64,000 nt of DNA, from contig BCGN01000012.1 in assembly GCA_001599295.1 (NCBI GenBank), positions 248,001-312,000 of the forward strand, given 5' to 3'. The notes beneath the pieces are model-generated. The model was not told the origin of the DNA and ran no database searches. It saw nothing but the letters and a program-made list of their open reading frames with translations. The stretch's first letter is position 1. Every line of letters starts with the position of its first letter. Source of the DNA: Sporopachydermia quercuum (taxonomy: Eukaryota; Ascomycota; Sporopachydermiomycetes; Sporopachydermiales; Sporopachydermiaceae). This document shows positions 9,728 to 20,717 of this stretch, piece by piece. The position numbers and the translations under genes are program-made.

Positions 9728-12256
9728 TCAATTGTTTTTCCTACTAAATTCTACACCTGTACCTACTCCTAAATCTGTACTAGTACCAGCACCTTTATCA
9801 CTTGCTTTCACATCCCCAATAGGACCAACTATCAAAGCTTCGTGCTGTTCCCTCCGTTTCGACCATTCGTCCATTCTCTTCTGCTTTGCAAGCTCTTTCT
9901 TCGACTCTTTTTCTTTCCGCTCATCCACCTTTTTGATTTCCCTCATAAGCTTGGTCTTCTCACTGTTCATACTCTTAATGATCTTATGCAACAATGCAAT
10001 TCCACCTCCTTTCATGGCTGTTATAATGCCATTGGCTTCTCCTTTGTTCAAAGCTTGCATTTTCTTATCGATAACTGTATTCAGCTCCCCAAGTCGAGAA
10101 TTGTCTCCCTGTTTCTCCAAATGTCTAGAAAGGATTGTTTTCATTCTCTTGCCAATAACTTCTTTCTGTTTAACTGAGGCTTCCTTTTTCCGCCATTTAG
10201 CATCCTTCAAAACTGTGGATTGTGCGAAGAGCTTCACCACCACGCTGTCTGCAGCCCTCAGGGCTATTAATGGTTCAGAGATGTCACTGAACATCACTTT
10301 TTTCAGATATTTACGTCTATTCCTACTCCCAGAACTCTCTGAAAAATCGCCTGTCGTTGATAAAGGCTTATAATACACGAGTTCAAAACACTTATTGCTA
10401 GCTTCTCCGATGGGTTCCATACTAGAACGAGTACGTTTCTTTTTACCCTTAACTTCAGCTTCATATTCATTCTTATCTTCACATTTATCCACTAGAACCA
10501 GTCTCAAAGAAGAGCCATCCAATCCCGCTAGAATATATTTACCACCAGGCAACTGTACCCAAGCAAATCGCGAGAGAGCCAGCGGTACTTGATATCTGCT
10601 AATATCCTGTCCTTTATCATTGGTGTCAAAGTGGCTTAGGCTTCCGCCGGAAAAGCCATTCATAGTGTTGATAAACTCTTGGAGTCCTTCGTAGGTTGAT
10701 ACTTTCAGCTTCAAATTTGAATAATCCATTTTAGCAGCATCACTGTCATTACCAGTAGTAATAGATTCATCTTTACTACCAATGATGTCACAGTAATCTT
10801 GGTCCTCCACCTCCTGCCCATCCGTTCCAGTTCCCGTTCTCCTTGACGCTTCCGCTTCTGCTTTCTTTTTCGCCCAGTGATTCCGTACTAGTCTCCGTTC
10901 CTGTCGCAGTGCCTCCATCTCGGAAAGAGTCATTCCATCCACTTCCGTATCAGGATCCAGCCCCGTCAAGGTTGGAACTGTCACGACCCCTGTATTATTG
11001 GTAGAAACAAAATCAACCACATGGCACATTGTCTTTCCAGGGTGCAAGCGCAAACCTCTTCCAAGCATCTGAGTCATCAGTGTAATTGAATATGTCGGTC
11101 GGATTAGCATCACCAAGTCAATATTCGGTATATCAGTTCCTTCAGTGAAGACGCCACAGTTCAACAGAACCTGGAAATCGCCTTGCCGAAATCTGTCAAC
11201 AATCTCAGATCTATTTCCCCGGTCTGTTGTCCCGATTGCATAGTGGGCCTCGACTCCGAATTCCCGGAATTTTTCTGTTAGGGAGGTCACATGATCGATA
11301 TCAACGCAGAACACAAGCGTAGATCTTATTTTATGTTTTTCCTTCATGAGCAGCCAAGTTTTCACTACTATTGTGTTATTTATATCTGTATCAACTTCTT
11401 TCGACAACGATGACAGAACGAAATCACCTTTGGTCTTAGAATAGCCCACTTTTGATAAGTCGGACTGGATTTTAACGGTGGAAAACTTCACATCAACTAA
11501 CCAGCTTTCATTGATGAGATCCATGATTCCTTTATGAAAGACAATATGATCTAAGGCTTTCCCAAGTTTTATTCCGTCCGAACGGAGAAAGGTAGCTGAG
11601 AATCCCACAACAGGAATTGGCGCATTCGGTGTATCGGCATCAAAATACTCCAGAACTTGTCTATACGTTTTCGCAACGATATGATGAGCTTCATCAACGA
11701 TTATCAGTTTGAAATCACGAGGATCCAATCGTCCTAGACGTTCAGGTTTATAAAGGCTCTGCACAGACGCTAATACTACATCGCAGTCCTCATCAGCTTC
11801 AAGTTTCCCCATTTCTATCCCAACTTTCAGGTTGGGGTTCATGTTTTTTATATGCCGTGCTGCTTGGTCAATAAGTTCCTGTCTATGAGCTAGAACCAGG
11901 ACTTTGTTACCATATCCTGGTGTAATTGGTTTCATTTGGTTGATCAGTTTAGAGAAAATTACTGTCTTTCCTCCACCGGTAGCTAGGGACACCCCCAGAC
12001 GCCGCTGGCCTTGCGATAGAGCCTCCAGGGTCGCATCAATACATTGCTGTTGATAATTCCGTAGTTCTAGGGAAACGTTCTCTTCTGTGGAGTAAAATTG
12101 ACGTTTGTTCAGAGATCTGTACATAGGTTCTGGTGATACTGATAAAATTGCAGGTGGTCTTGCTATATAAGCAATGGACACTGAGAGTGTAGGTAGGCAA
12201 ACATTAGCACTGATCCACTGGTGCCTGACACCGCAAGAGTAGAACCGAGCAAGCAT
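9728..12256 (-). CDS. IRC3: Mitochondrial SF2 DNA helicase Irc3
   Basis: The 842-residue superfamily 2 helicase carries motif I ATGGGKT at residues 92-98, the Walker B variant DEAHH at 188-192, motif III SAT at 220-222 and a motif VI-like [10 protein letters not shown]. The N-terminus is rich in Arg, Ser and aromatic residues and nearly free of acid for about 55 residues, as expected for a mitochondrial presequence. In S. cerevisiae, Irc3 is a double-stranded DNA helicase that maintains mtDNA by remodelling branched structures. The protein is longer than the yeast one (about 690 aa) because of a charged insertion near 450-500 and a Lys/Glu-rich C-terminal helix. The start was chosen at the first ATG because it provides the presequence. 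It is divergent from GPI8, with an 875 bp shared promoter. Confidence 0.88.
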   Translation of the reverse strand: MLARFYSCGVRHQWISANVCLPTLSVSIAYIARPPAILSVSPEPMYRSLNKRQFYSTEENVSLELRNYQQQCIDATLEALSQGQRRLGVSLATGGGKTVIFSKLINQMKPITPGYGNKVLVLAHRQELIDQAARHIKNMNPNLKVGIEMGKLEADEDCDVVLASVQSLYKPERLGRLDPRDFKLIIVDEAHHIVAKTYRQVLEYFDADTPNAPIPVVGFSATFLRSDGIKLGKALDHIVFHKGIMDLINESWLVDVKFSTVKIQSDLSKVGYSKTKGDFVLSSLSKEVDTDINNTIVVKTWLLMKEKHKIRSTLVFCVDIDHVTSLTEKFREFGVEAHYAIGTTDRGNRSEIVDRFRQGDFQVLLNCGVFTEGTDIPNIDLVMLIRPTYSITLMTQMLGRGLRLHPGKTMCHVVDFVSTNNTGVVTVPTLTGLDPDTEVDGMTLSEMEALRQERRLVRNHWAKKKAEAEASRRTGTGTDGQEVEDQDYCDIIGSKDESITTGNDSDAAKMDYSNLKLKVSTYEGLQEFINTMNGFSGGSLSHFDTNDKGQDISRYQVPLALSRFAWVQLPGGKYILAGLDGSSLRLVLVDKCEDKNEYEAEVKGKKKRTRSSMEPIGEASNKCFELVYYKPLSTTGDFSESSGSRNRRKYLKKVMFSDISEPLIALRAADSVVVKLFAQSTVLKDAKWRKKEASVKQKEVIGKRMKTILSRHLEKQGDNSRLGELNTVIDKKMQALNKGEANGIITAMKGGGIALLHKIIKSMNSEKTKLMREIKKVDERKEKESKKELAKQKRMDEWSKRREQHEALIVGPIGDVKASDKGAGTSTDLGVGTGVEFSRKNN

Positions 12257-12445
12257 TGATTCTGGGGCATAATTTCATACAGATTTTTGACTACAATTAT
12301 GCGGTTCAGCAATAATAACGGTACTGTTTGTTGCAAATAGTTCCATAAACTTGGGGAACAGAGTATTCATGATCAATATCATAAAGAAAGCCTCCAATNG
12401 TTATATGAATGTTTGATTGATTGAGTTAGGCAAACAGATAAATTG

Positions 12446-12485
12446 AATATGTATAAATATGTATAAATATGTATAAATATGTATA
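12446..12485 (+). repeat. 10-bp tandem repeat (ATATGTATAA), about 4 copies
   Basis: Four consecutive copies of the unit ATATGTATAA, the last slightly incomplete, lie in the divergent IRC3/GPI8 promoter. The copies are perfect, so recent slippage is likely. No function is implied beyond AT-rich, easily melted DNA. Confidence 0.85.
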
Positions 12486-12756
12486 GTTATGCATGAGGAG
12501 GCGAGAGTTTACCAGTCATTGTAGGTTCCAAATTGGGAAATGGAGAGGTTAGGAAACTGGGGTAACATCGGAGACTTTGGAATTTGGAGAGAATACATTA
12601 GGTATCGACGATATTTGGACTATAACTGTAGGTAAACATTAAAACAAATCTTGAAACGGATATATTACAAGTGGTGTTAGCGCTATTTTAGCCATTTTAT
12701 GCTTTAGATACCCATTGATCATTGAACGATAAAAAAGCATCACCTTTCTTCACCTA

Positions 12757-12767
12757 TTATGGGACAC
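12757..12767 (+). promoter_or_regulatory. Shared promoter element TTATGGGACAC (copy 1, GPI8)
   Basis: This 11-mer is identical to copies at 30712-30722 (opposite strand) and 51150-51160. It lies 365-375 bp upstream of the GPI8 start and about 500 bp upstream of IRC3. Its binding factor is unknown; it is called a site only because of the recurrence and similar spacing. Confidence 0.45.
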
Positions 12768-13131
12768 AAACATCATGTCTCTTTCCACATTCATTCTGTC
12801 TCCGAACAAGATTTTTGGCACTTACTAATCAAGTTCACATTTACCTAATGAAACTAACATCAATACTATTTTCCATGCATTGTTCCACCATAGTGATATG
12901 ACTTAGGGATTATAAAGAACGCCAGTCTCTTTAGCAGTAGTATTACCTTTTTACATTTCTAATAACTGGCTATCCATTTATATTCACTGCTTTTGCTTTA
13001 CAAACATTTATAGCATTTCTATCTACTGGAGACTCCCTATTTTTTCAAAAAAGCACAATCAGCATAATATATCAACACGAACATAAAGAGGTTATAACCA
13101 CAAACAGCCACATTATACATTCCCATCAACA

Positions 13132-14397
13132 ATGCTGCCGTCAAGCATAATAAAAGGCATATTTTTGCTACTAGCGACGTTTCTTTATTCTTGTTCAGGA
13201 GAAACAGCATCAGCGGAGGGCGACACAGCGCGTCATACAAATAACTGGGCTGTTCTAGTAAGTACATCGCGATTCTGGTTCAATTATCGTCATATGGCCA
13301 ATGTGCTGAGTTTTTATAGGACTGTGAAACGCCTAGGAATCCCCGATTCGCAAATAATTCTCATGCTATCCGATGATATGGCATGTAATCCTCGGAATCT
13401 ATTCCCTGGAGTTGTTTATAACGACAACAAACGATCAATCGATTTATATGGTGACAACATTGAAGTAGATTATAGAGGCTACGAAGTTACGGTAGAGAAC
13501 TTCATCAGACTACTTACCGATAGATGGGATGAAAATACACCAAGATCAAAAAGACTACTTACTGATGATAGATCAAACATCTTCATATATATGACAGGTC
13601 ACGGAGGAAATGAATTTTTGAAATTCCAAGATGCAGAGGAAATTGGTTCATATGATATTGCTGATGCGTTTGAGCAAATGTATGAAAAGAAACGTTATAA
13701 CGAGATTTTGTTTATGATCGACACTTGCCAGGCTAACACGATGTACTCACGATTCTACTCACCTAATATCTTATCTGTGGGATCCTCTAAAAAAGATGAA
13801 AGTTCTTATTCATATCATTCAGATCCTGACCTTGGTTGTGCTGTTATTGACAGATTTACCTATTATAATTTGGAACTTCTAGAAAACGTTGAAAAGAACT
13901 CTTCAATGTCGCTTGACGAGTTCTTCTCACTATACAACTATGAATCTATTCATTCCCATGCTGGGGTAAGAGAGGATTTGTTTCAAAGGGATCTGAAAAC
14001 CGTGAAATTAACAGATTTCCTTGGAAACGTTCAAAGTGTAGTAGTGGACGAAGTAGAAAGTGATATCCTAAAAATCATGAACGAAACCCGTCTTGAACCT
14101 GCACCATCAAAAGGTTCTATACAATTAACCCCAAAACCTCTGAACAACGAGTCTGTTTTCCAACACCAAACTGAAGTACTACAAAAAGTGGACAATATGT
14201 TGTATTCAGTGCTTGATGAACTGAAAATCGTTGTACTACGTTCATTTGACCAGAAACAAACGTTTGCATTACCTTTTACAAAGCTAGACTTATCACCGTC
14301 TTCTTTACTACTACAAACGCAAAAGGAATGGTGCAAAACTGTTGGATATTCAGCTGTATTCCTGTTTTTTGGCACATATATGTTAACTCTGATATAA
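13132..14397 (+). CDS. GPI8: GPI-anchor transamidase catalytic subunit Gpi8 (PIG-K)
   Basis: This is a 421-residue C13 (legumain-like) cysteine protease. It has an N-terminal signal peptide (residues 1 to about 22, hydrophobic core GIFLLLATFLYS), the family block NNWAVLVSTSRFWFNYRH, the catalytic His in TGHGG (His157) and the catalytic Cys in IDTCQA (Cys199). These are the same residue numbers as in S. cerevisiae Gpi8. A C-terminal membrane span (about 404-420) anchors it with the active site in the ER lumen. In the transamidase complex with Gaa1, Gpi16, Gpi17 and Gab1, it cleaves the C-terminal GPI signal of precursors and joins the new C-terminus to the GPI ethanolamine-phosphate. It ends 174 bp before the convergent OGT gene. 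The gene is intact and intronless, and the start is fixed by the signal peptide. Confidence 0.96.
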   Translation: MLPSSIIKGIFLLLATFLYSCSGETASAEGDTARHTNNWAVLVSTSRFWFNYRHMANVLSFYRTVKRLGIPDSQIILMLSDDMACNPRNLFPGVVYNDNKRSIDLYGDNIEVDYRGYEVTVENFIRLLTDRWDENTPRSKRLLTDDRSNIFIYMTGHGGNEFLKFQDAEEIGSYDIADAFEQMYEKKRYNEILFMIDTCQANTMYSRFYSPNILSVGSSKKDESSYSYHSDPDLGCAVIDRFTYYNLELLENVEKNSSMSLDEFFSLYNYESIHSHAGVREDLFQRDLKTVKLTDFLGNVQSVVVDEVESDILKIMNETRLEPAPSKGSIQLTPKPLNNESVFQHQTEVLQKVDNMLYSVLDELKIVVLRSFDQKQTFALPFTKLDLSPSSLLLQTQKEWCKTVGYSAVFLFFGTYMLTLI

Positions 14398-14571
14398 ACA
14401 ACAATCAACTTTGATGCATCATTATACAATTCATTTTATCATTGAAAACAAAATAAAGGGTAGGTAGGCTTAATGAATAACTGTTTCTATTATAAGGTAC
14501 TGGAATTGTAGGAACCAAAAGAAATTCTTTACAATTCATATACAAACATCTATTGTCTTTGCTGTTTATTC

Positions 14572-17500
14572 TTATTCGACATATATATCCCTTTTTCTAC
14601 CACTGAGCCAGTCTTGCCAGACCATTCTATATACCTTCTCCATTCTTTTCACCCATCCAACAGAATCAAACTGTGGTGATTTTTCTCTCATATTAAACAA
14701 ATACTCTCGAAGGATATCACGATCCTTTCTACTAGTTATCAGCCTCATCGTCTTCAATATATACTCTTCTTCATTCTCACTAATAAGAAGATCTTTCCCC
14801 CAATCCGCTTGGGACCCTTCTCCTAATGCTGATATTATAACTGATGCTGCTACTCGAGAGCACATCTTATAATCATAAGGCGCAAAAGTCACCATTGGAG
14901 TACATCCCCATAACACATCACATGCAGTTGTATGGCCATTGCACTCTGGAGTATCGAGCACAATATCTGGAGCACTACATCTAGTCAAATGGTCTTCCTT
15001 CAGAGCTATATCAGTGAAAACTATTCTACTGAATACACTGGGTGAGCAGTGAGCTTCTGCTATCTTTTTTAAATACTTCTCTCCCGCTATTGGGAACCTG
15101 AGCAACCACAACACAGCATTAGGAGCCATTTCTAATATCTTCAACCATAATTTGAACGTTATAGGATCAATCTTATATAATTGGTTGAAATTAGCCAGTA
15201 CAACTATATTTCCCTTATCAACTCCTGGAATCTCTATTGGCTTGCCGCTTACTGTGAATTTACCATTCAGGAAATCGTCTCTCAGCTTGTTCCTATTGCC
15301 ATTGAACTCAGCAAATTCAAGCTCAGGCAAACCTTTCATTTGTCTTTGATAATGTGAATCCTTGCTGCTCGTTTTATGTCCGCATACAAAGAAAGACCTT
15401 TCTAAATAAACAATATTCTCTTTATACACATCGCGTGCACTTGTTGGCACACTGTGACGGTCAGCCACCAAATAGTCATTCCAGGCAGAGCCCAAGGACC
15501 CCGCAAAGCCCATCAAAGATATCTGCACGGGAGCAGCTCTAGCTGCAAATAATTCATTGCGAGAGTTCTTGGTGAATCCATTGAGATTGACCAAAACATG
15601 GATATTGTCATCAAGAACCTGTAGTAAAACCTGTTTGGTGGTCATTTGACTTACATCTCTGAAAATACTCGACTTTTCTATTGTTGCTCGATAGCTAGAG
15701 CCATCATTAGCAGACAGAGCATAGCAGAAACATCTAACATTTGATTTATCATGACTACCAAAGACGTGTTCCATCAAATGCGATAGTGGATGATTACCAA
15801 AGTCTGAAGATACATATCCAATATTCAAAATACCTTTATGTGGTTCTGCTGGAGGCTTATTTATAGATCTAGGAAGCCAATCCTGTATCAGTGTGGCAAC
15901 TGATACTCTCAGCCCTGATTTTGCATATACTCCTGCTATCATTTCCTTCGACAATGGTAATGAGAAGGTATAGAAAGGAAGTATATAGGGACAAGGCGAA
16001 GCACTCAGATAAGAAGGAATCATTGGTCTGTCATAGTGTTGTCTCAGTATATCATCAGAAATATTTGATTGGCGCTTTAGATACCAATTTCTCTGTCCTT
16101 CACGCATAGAATACTGAACCAGCTCTACTACACTGAATCCTTCATTATTTCTATCAGCAAACGTTAACAGCAGCGTTCTAACCTCATCAGATGAACGTTC
16201 TAAACAAGCACATAGAGCATCAACGAAACCAGTACCTTCTTGAGAACGTAAGAGCTGGTTAACAGCTCCGGAACCCCATTTCTCACAATCATCCAACTGT
16301 TTATTTGTCATATCAGAAATTTTGGTCAACCAGCCTGAAGAAGTTCCTATAACAATATCGTTATACTTGGAAACTAGTTCTCTGCCGACGGCTCCTCTGG
16401 AAGACCAATCGCATACTGAAGTCTTCACGTTGGCTAAACTGACAGCAGCTTCAATTGAGTCAGGATTTATTCTGGAAGCTTTCGTGAACCAGAAAATAGC
16501 TTCCTCATGTCGTAAAGTATCTCTTAAACAAGAGCCAAGGTTAAGCAATGCTGTTAATAATGTAGGATCACAGGAAACAGCTCGCTGGTAGCAATTGATA
16601 GCTTCATTCATTAGGCCTAGTTCTTTCAGCAATGTACCTAGATTTGTATATAAATGTGGATGTTTCGAATCCATAGAAAGACCACATTGATAGTACTGGA
16701 AAGAAAGGCTTCTAGTGGTCTGAACGAAATGCCACGAAGCTGTTCTACCTATTGATTTGTGTTCCTTTGTTACATCAATGCCGTCAGCAGGAACGGAAGC
16801 AGACTTAGAATAAGCTGCGGTGTTATTATCATGAACACCAGTATCACCGTTATCATTTCTATTCAGGATTTTATCTGTTGCTGGTCCTATCATTACAGGC
16901 CCTAGTAAATTAGCCACTGAAGAGAAAAGTATACCAATATTATTATAGGCAGAAGCTGACGGATTCAAGGAAAGCGATAGCATGTATAAAGCTAATATGT
17001 CGTTAGGAGATGGCACTTTACCATCTACAAGTACCAGCTGCGAAGGATCTCCAGAACAAAACCCATCTTGGAATATCTTGGCTAAATTCAACAGAGCAAT
17101 GCTCACTAATCCATTTAAAGCACGATTCAAGGAAAGATATGTCGATATAGGAACAGGAAGGCATTTTGATGCTACTTCTTCTGTATTTAGAAGCTGTGGA
17201 TTGTTCAAAACAGTTAATATAAAAGGTAAGTCTTCCGGTTTGCTTCTGTACATAATAATTGGTATCATCAGAGGGAGAATTCCATCTGAATAGCGAAAGA
17301 CCTTTTTCCTGCAACTATGAGCATCATGTGGCTGTGTGAGCATCAATCGCACATCTACAGCATTAGGAGTGGAGTCATAGAAAGATAGGATACTAGATAT
17401 CAAGGTTGCGATACCGGAAGGTTTAGTAGACATATTAGCATCATTTCTCGCTTGCCCATCTGTAGATGCCTCTAAACCTAAGCACCTGATTGCTTCCGGG

Positions 17501-18531
17501 GAGAGGAATCCTTGAACTAACGGACTATCGCCACAGGAAAACAAAATCGCTGTTTGAATGATCATCCCATGATGCTGTGCTGCCTTAGTATAGTCTTTCA
17601 TGTTATAATACGTATTCGCCATAGCTAAACAAATACTTAGAACACGAAGGATCTGATCACTGACTTTATAAATCTGCTCACCATTGGAGAGTATTGATGT
17701 ATATACTGGTGGTAAAGGTTCTAAGCATTTCCTTTGAATATGCAACAAGTAGCAAAGGCTTTGATTATCACTATTGACACCAGATTTCATTTTCAGATTA
17801 CTTAGATGCTCTACTGCATCATAAAGGTTAGGTCTTAGCTTTATAGCCTTCATGAGATAATATTCACATTCAGTTAGATTTCCGAGCGCTTGCAGTGTGA
17901 CAGCTTTATTAGAGTAGGCTTCTGGATACGATGGATCTATTTGAATTATTATATCATTGAAACGCAGAGAGCTTTTGTAATCTTTCAGCTCAAAACTTAT
18001 ATATCCGCATAGTAGATATGTTCCTAGTACCTTGCTAATTAATACATCATATCCACTCTCTTCAATGACATCATTAACTACTCCGAAATCCTCTCTAAAC
18101 CAGTATATAATGTCCTGCAAATTATGATGGAAGACCATATAATCAACTAATTTGTTAATAACAGACAAATTTCGCCCTTGAGCTGCATCTCGAATAAATG
18201 ATGGTGCTATTGGCTCCAATTCAACCGACTCTGTAAAATCATCAGCAGAAAGAATATAAGAAGAATTTTCACCAATGAGAGTGTATGACTTTGCTACTTC
18301 TTGTACAACTATTGGTACATTTCTGACATCAATCTTAGGAGTAATCCGAAGTGTTTCCCGACAGCATATTTCCAGATATCTTAAACAGTATTTCAATACT
18401 AAAAAGTTCAAACGACTCACTTGAAAATCCAATGCTCCAGGAAACAACAGCCAAGATCGAATAAGAGGAAGAACGAATTCTATCCTCTGTTCTTTGTCGT
18501 TCATTGTCCTTGTAATGATATAGTAATACAA
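14572..18531 (-). CDS. TPR-containing O-GlcNAc transferase homologue (glycosyltransferase family 41)
   Basis: The 1319-residue protein has tetratricopeptide repeats at about 190-260 and 625-740 and a C-terminal GT41 catalytic region at about 895-1310. The catalytic region aligns with human OGT block by block: YVSSDFGNHPLSHLM (His about 914, matching H498), NIHVLVNLNGFTKNSRNEL (His about 978, H558), NFNQLYKIDP (Lys about 1120, K842), LDTPECNGHTTACDVLW (Asp about 1193, D925) and RVAAS near the end. All residues known to bind UDP-GlcNAc or act in catalysis appear kept, so the enzyme looks active. The family transfers GlcNAc to Ser/Thr of nuclear and cytosolic proteins; related SPY enzymes transfer O-fucose, so the donor sugar is an inference. 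S. cerevisiae has no orthologue. A long Ser-rich region between the TPR blocks makes it larger than human OGT (1046 aa). No intron was seen. Confidence 0.92.
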   Translation of the reverse strand: MYYYIITRTMNDKEQRIEFVLPLIRSWLLFPGALDFQVSRLNFLVLKYCLRYLEICCRETLRITPKIDVRNVPIVVQEVAKSYTLIGENSSYILSADDFTESVELEPIAPSFIRDAAQGRNLSVINKLVDYMVFHHNLQDIIYWFREDFGVVNDVIEESGYDVLISKVLGTYLLCGYISFELKDYKSSLRFNDIIIQIDPSYPEAYSNKAVTLQALGNLTECEYYLMKAIKLRPNLYDAVEHLSNLKMKSGVNSDNQSLCYLLHIQRKCLEPLPPVYTSILSNGEQIYKVSDQILRVLSICLAMANTYYNMKDYTKAAQHHGMIIQTAILFSCGDSPLVQGFLSPEAIRCLGLEASTDGQARNDANMSTKPSGIATLISSILSFYDSTPNAVDVRLMLTQPHDAHSCRKKVFRYSDGILPLMIPIIMYRSKPEDLPFILTVLNNPQLLNTEEVASKCLPVPISTYLSLNRALNGLVSIALLNLAKIFQDGFCSGDPSQLVLVDGKVPSPNDILALYMLSLSLNPSASAYNNIGILFSSVANLLGPVMIGPATDKILNRNDNGDTGVHDNNTAAYSKSASVPADGIDVTKEHKSIGRTASWHFVQTTRSLSFQYYQCGLSMDSKHPHLYTNLGTLLKELGLMNEAINCYQRAVSCDPTLLTALLNLGSCLRDTLRHEEAIFWFTKASRINPDSIEAAVSLANVKTSVCDWSSRGAVGRELVSKYNDIVIGTSSGWLTKISDMTNKQLDDCEKWGSGAVNQLLRSQEGTGFVDALCACLERSSDEVRTLLLTFADRNNEGFSVVELVQYSMREGQRNWYLKRQSNISDDILRQHYDRPMIPSYLSASPCPYILPFYTFSLPLSKEMIAGVYAKSGLRVSVATLIQDWLPRSINKPPAEPHKGILNIGYVSSDFGNHPLSHLMEHVFGSHDKSNVRCFCYALSANDGSSYRATIEKSSIFRDVSQMTTKQVLLQVLDDNIHVLVNLNGFTKNSRNELFAARAAPVQISLMGFAGSLGSAWNDYLVADRHSVPTSARDVYKENIVYLERSFFVCGHKTSSKDSHYQRQMKGLPELEFAEFNGNRNKLRDDFLNGKFTVSGKPIEIPGVDKGNIVVLANFNQLYKIDPITFKLWLKILEMAPNAVLWLLRFPIAGEKYLKKIAEAHCSPSVFSRIVFTDIALKEDHLTRCSAPDIVLDTPECNGHTTACDVLWGCTPMVTFAPYDYKMCSRVAASVIISALGEGSQADWGKDLLISENEEEYILKTMRLITSRKDRDILREYLFNMREKSPQFDSVGWVKRMEKVYRMVWQDWLSGRKRDIYVE

Positions 18532-20717
18532 TCTTCATCTATCAGTGGATTTAATTTGATAGTAAAGATGAGGAAAGGATTGTCTTAGTTTTCAAAATCA
18601 ATGTAATGCTTTTAAGAAATATACTTCTAGTGTATACGATCAGCAAAATTCAGCTATATGATCACGGTTCCAAGGGTTGTTTCTAGAATTTCGCGAAAAT
18701 AGTAGAAGATTGTTAGTCTGTATGAAGTTGAAACAATAGCTTACTGCTGTAATACTTGGAACTAGGAAAATGAAAAACACTCTTAACTACATCCACTATT
18801 TCTGCAAAACAATAATGCAAAATATAGATTGACATAAAATAAAAATAATTGCACGCAAATCCGCAATTTTCAGGAATAAACAGTAGAAATTTCTATGATT
18901 AAGAGAAAGATCAGTAGTTGAATTGAAGTAGAACAAGAATAGATGCATATGGAAGATGGTAATTAAATTAAGGTTACACTTATGGTTTGATTTAAGATTA
19001 AAGTTAATGTTTAATTACATAAGACGAGTAATATGTTGGTTTAAGGTTTATCTGATTTAAACCTAGTATTGGTGAAAAAAGAGCTCTATTGTATAGAGAA
19101 ACGGCATAAACCAGAAGACATCGGAAAGCCTGAACCTGAATATACTGTACCATGATTATAATATCATTTTGTTATTATAAGCAAAGTAAAATACTTTAAA
19201 TAAAATCTAGGGAGAAAACAATCAACATTTTGGCGAGAAAAGGAGACTAAAATTTGCTGTACTCTAGCTGAACTAACTTTATATTCTTGGCTAGAGTCAA
19301 GTGAGCGATCTTTGAACATCAGAAGCCTCAACTTTTCTGCAGAAACCAATCGAACTCTTATTGTTATTTTTAACTTAAAAAGTTCTAGCAAATCAATTTT
19401 TCTCTCTTAATAACGATTTAATTATCACAATTCGTCTCCAAATTCATTTCTGCCTTTTAAGCATAGTGTTGTGATTTGATTGATTTTACCACTTACCAGT
19501 TAAATAAGGTTAAAGTTTTGAAATAAAGTTTAACAAGACTCATCTCTATTTTTTGGTTTAGAATAAAGTTCTCTTCTTTTATATATTTAAATAGTAGAGC
19601 AGAAACTTGAACACAATGTTGGAAACGTTTCAATGCATTTGTTCCCTAAGTGCGTGTAACCTAAGTGTATAATAACAAACTAAGAAAAAATTAAAGCAGA
19701 ATAAATTGAATTTTCAACTAGTGTAATGATATATTAGAAAATTCTGTGCTTACTTAATTTTACACTTGCCTATAGAGAAAACAAGTCGCCGTAGTGTACT
19801 GTTTAGGAAACTTAAAGCCCATAAGTTTAAGTTTATTTTACAATTCTCAATTTTATTCAACTTTTCACAACTCAAATATAGCTAGATTGAATTCATCAAC
19901 TTATAAGATGAAGGGTTCACTACTTCTGAAGAACAGGCTATTGTAATTCCATTACATTTCACTTCCGAGATACAAATGTCAAATTTTGAATCTGGAGCTG
20001 AAAGTTACATCAGCTATACTCGATATTTCTACCAGCTTCTATCTTACAAAACAGGTGTTAGACTTCAATTCGATGACGTAACCCTGCAATATTCAATTAT
20101 TAGTAAATCGAATGTATCATAAACCTTTGAAGTCTAAACTTTACTCCTTAGATTGAAAACTCTAAGTTTCGACTTCGAGTCTCATTTCATGCATAATGCG
20201 GCAATCCCCAGGTTCACTACATCATTGCTGATTGAAATACTGCCCCGGAAAGACACAGCACAGTTTCCGGTATCATCCCAAATATGGCTGCAAACAACAT
20301 CATGATGTTTGGGTGCATCAAAGGATACCCTCAACAGCTTATTATTGACATCTACACAGACTAATGATATATAGAGACAGGCACTTTTCCATAAGTATTG
20401 CTGTCATTACTAACGCCAAAAAACTGTTTGGGAAGTTGATGGTACGACTTAGCGAATGATTGTGGAAAATAATTGAACGTCTTTGGAGTTAGTTAGTGAA
20501 TAAACTGGATCGTTAAGTGGAATAATCAGTTGCTGTGCTGTAAAGATCAGTAGTTAATGATAAGGCTGAACCTTTAGGTGTATAGTAGGAGAAGCAGACT
20601 TTCTTTCATCTTTCGAATCAATTGAGAAATTCACTGCAGATATAAGAGTTTGCGTGTTTTAATTGCCATCAGATTTATATGAATCACGACATATCTCATA
20701 TCAAGTGAATCATTATC
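18532..20717. other. 2.2 kb gene-poor region upstream of OGT and BIG1
   Basis: No complete gene is supported. The part next to OGT is AT-rich and carries several GGTTTAA/AAAGTTTAA-type strings (18965-19060 and 19500-19540). The part around 20182-20492 is richer in GC and looks coding on the minus strand but broken (listed separately). A 49-codon plus-strand ORF (19976-20125) overlaps nothing recognisable. Confidence 0.5.
20182..20492 (-). pseudogene. Coding-like patch without a start, possible gene relic or unrecognised exons
   Basis: Reading toward lower coordinates, about 310 bp hold two adjoining open stretches in different frames, both with protein-like composition. The second ends at a stop at 20182-20184 and contains segments such as VCVDVNNKLLRVSF and SHIWDDTGNCAVSF, with five Cys. 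The patch is clearly richer in GC than its surroundings. No start codon, clean splice signals or family match could be found. It is either a decayed gene of unknown family or the last exons of a gene whose start I missed. Chance is possible. Confidence 0.35.

Larger units (their letters stand above)
12257..13131. other. Divergent promoter region between IRC3 and GPI8
   Basis: There is no coding sequence in this 875 bp interval. It contains a 10-bp tandem repeat (12446-12485), one ambiguous base at 12399 and a copy of the TTATGGGACAC element (12757-12767) also seen in other promoters of this window. Confidence 0.6.
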
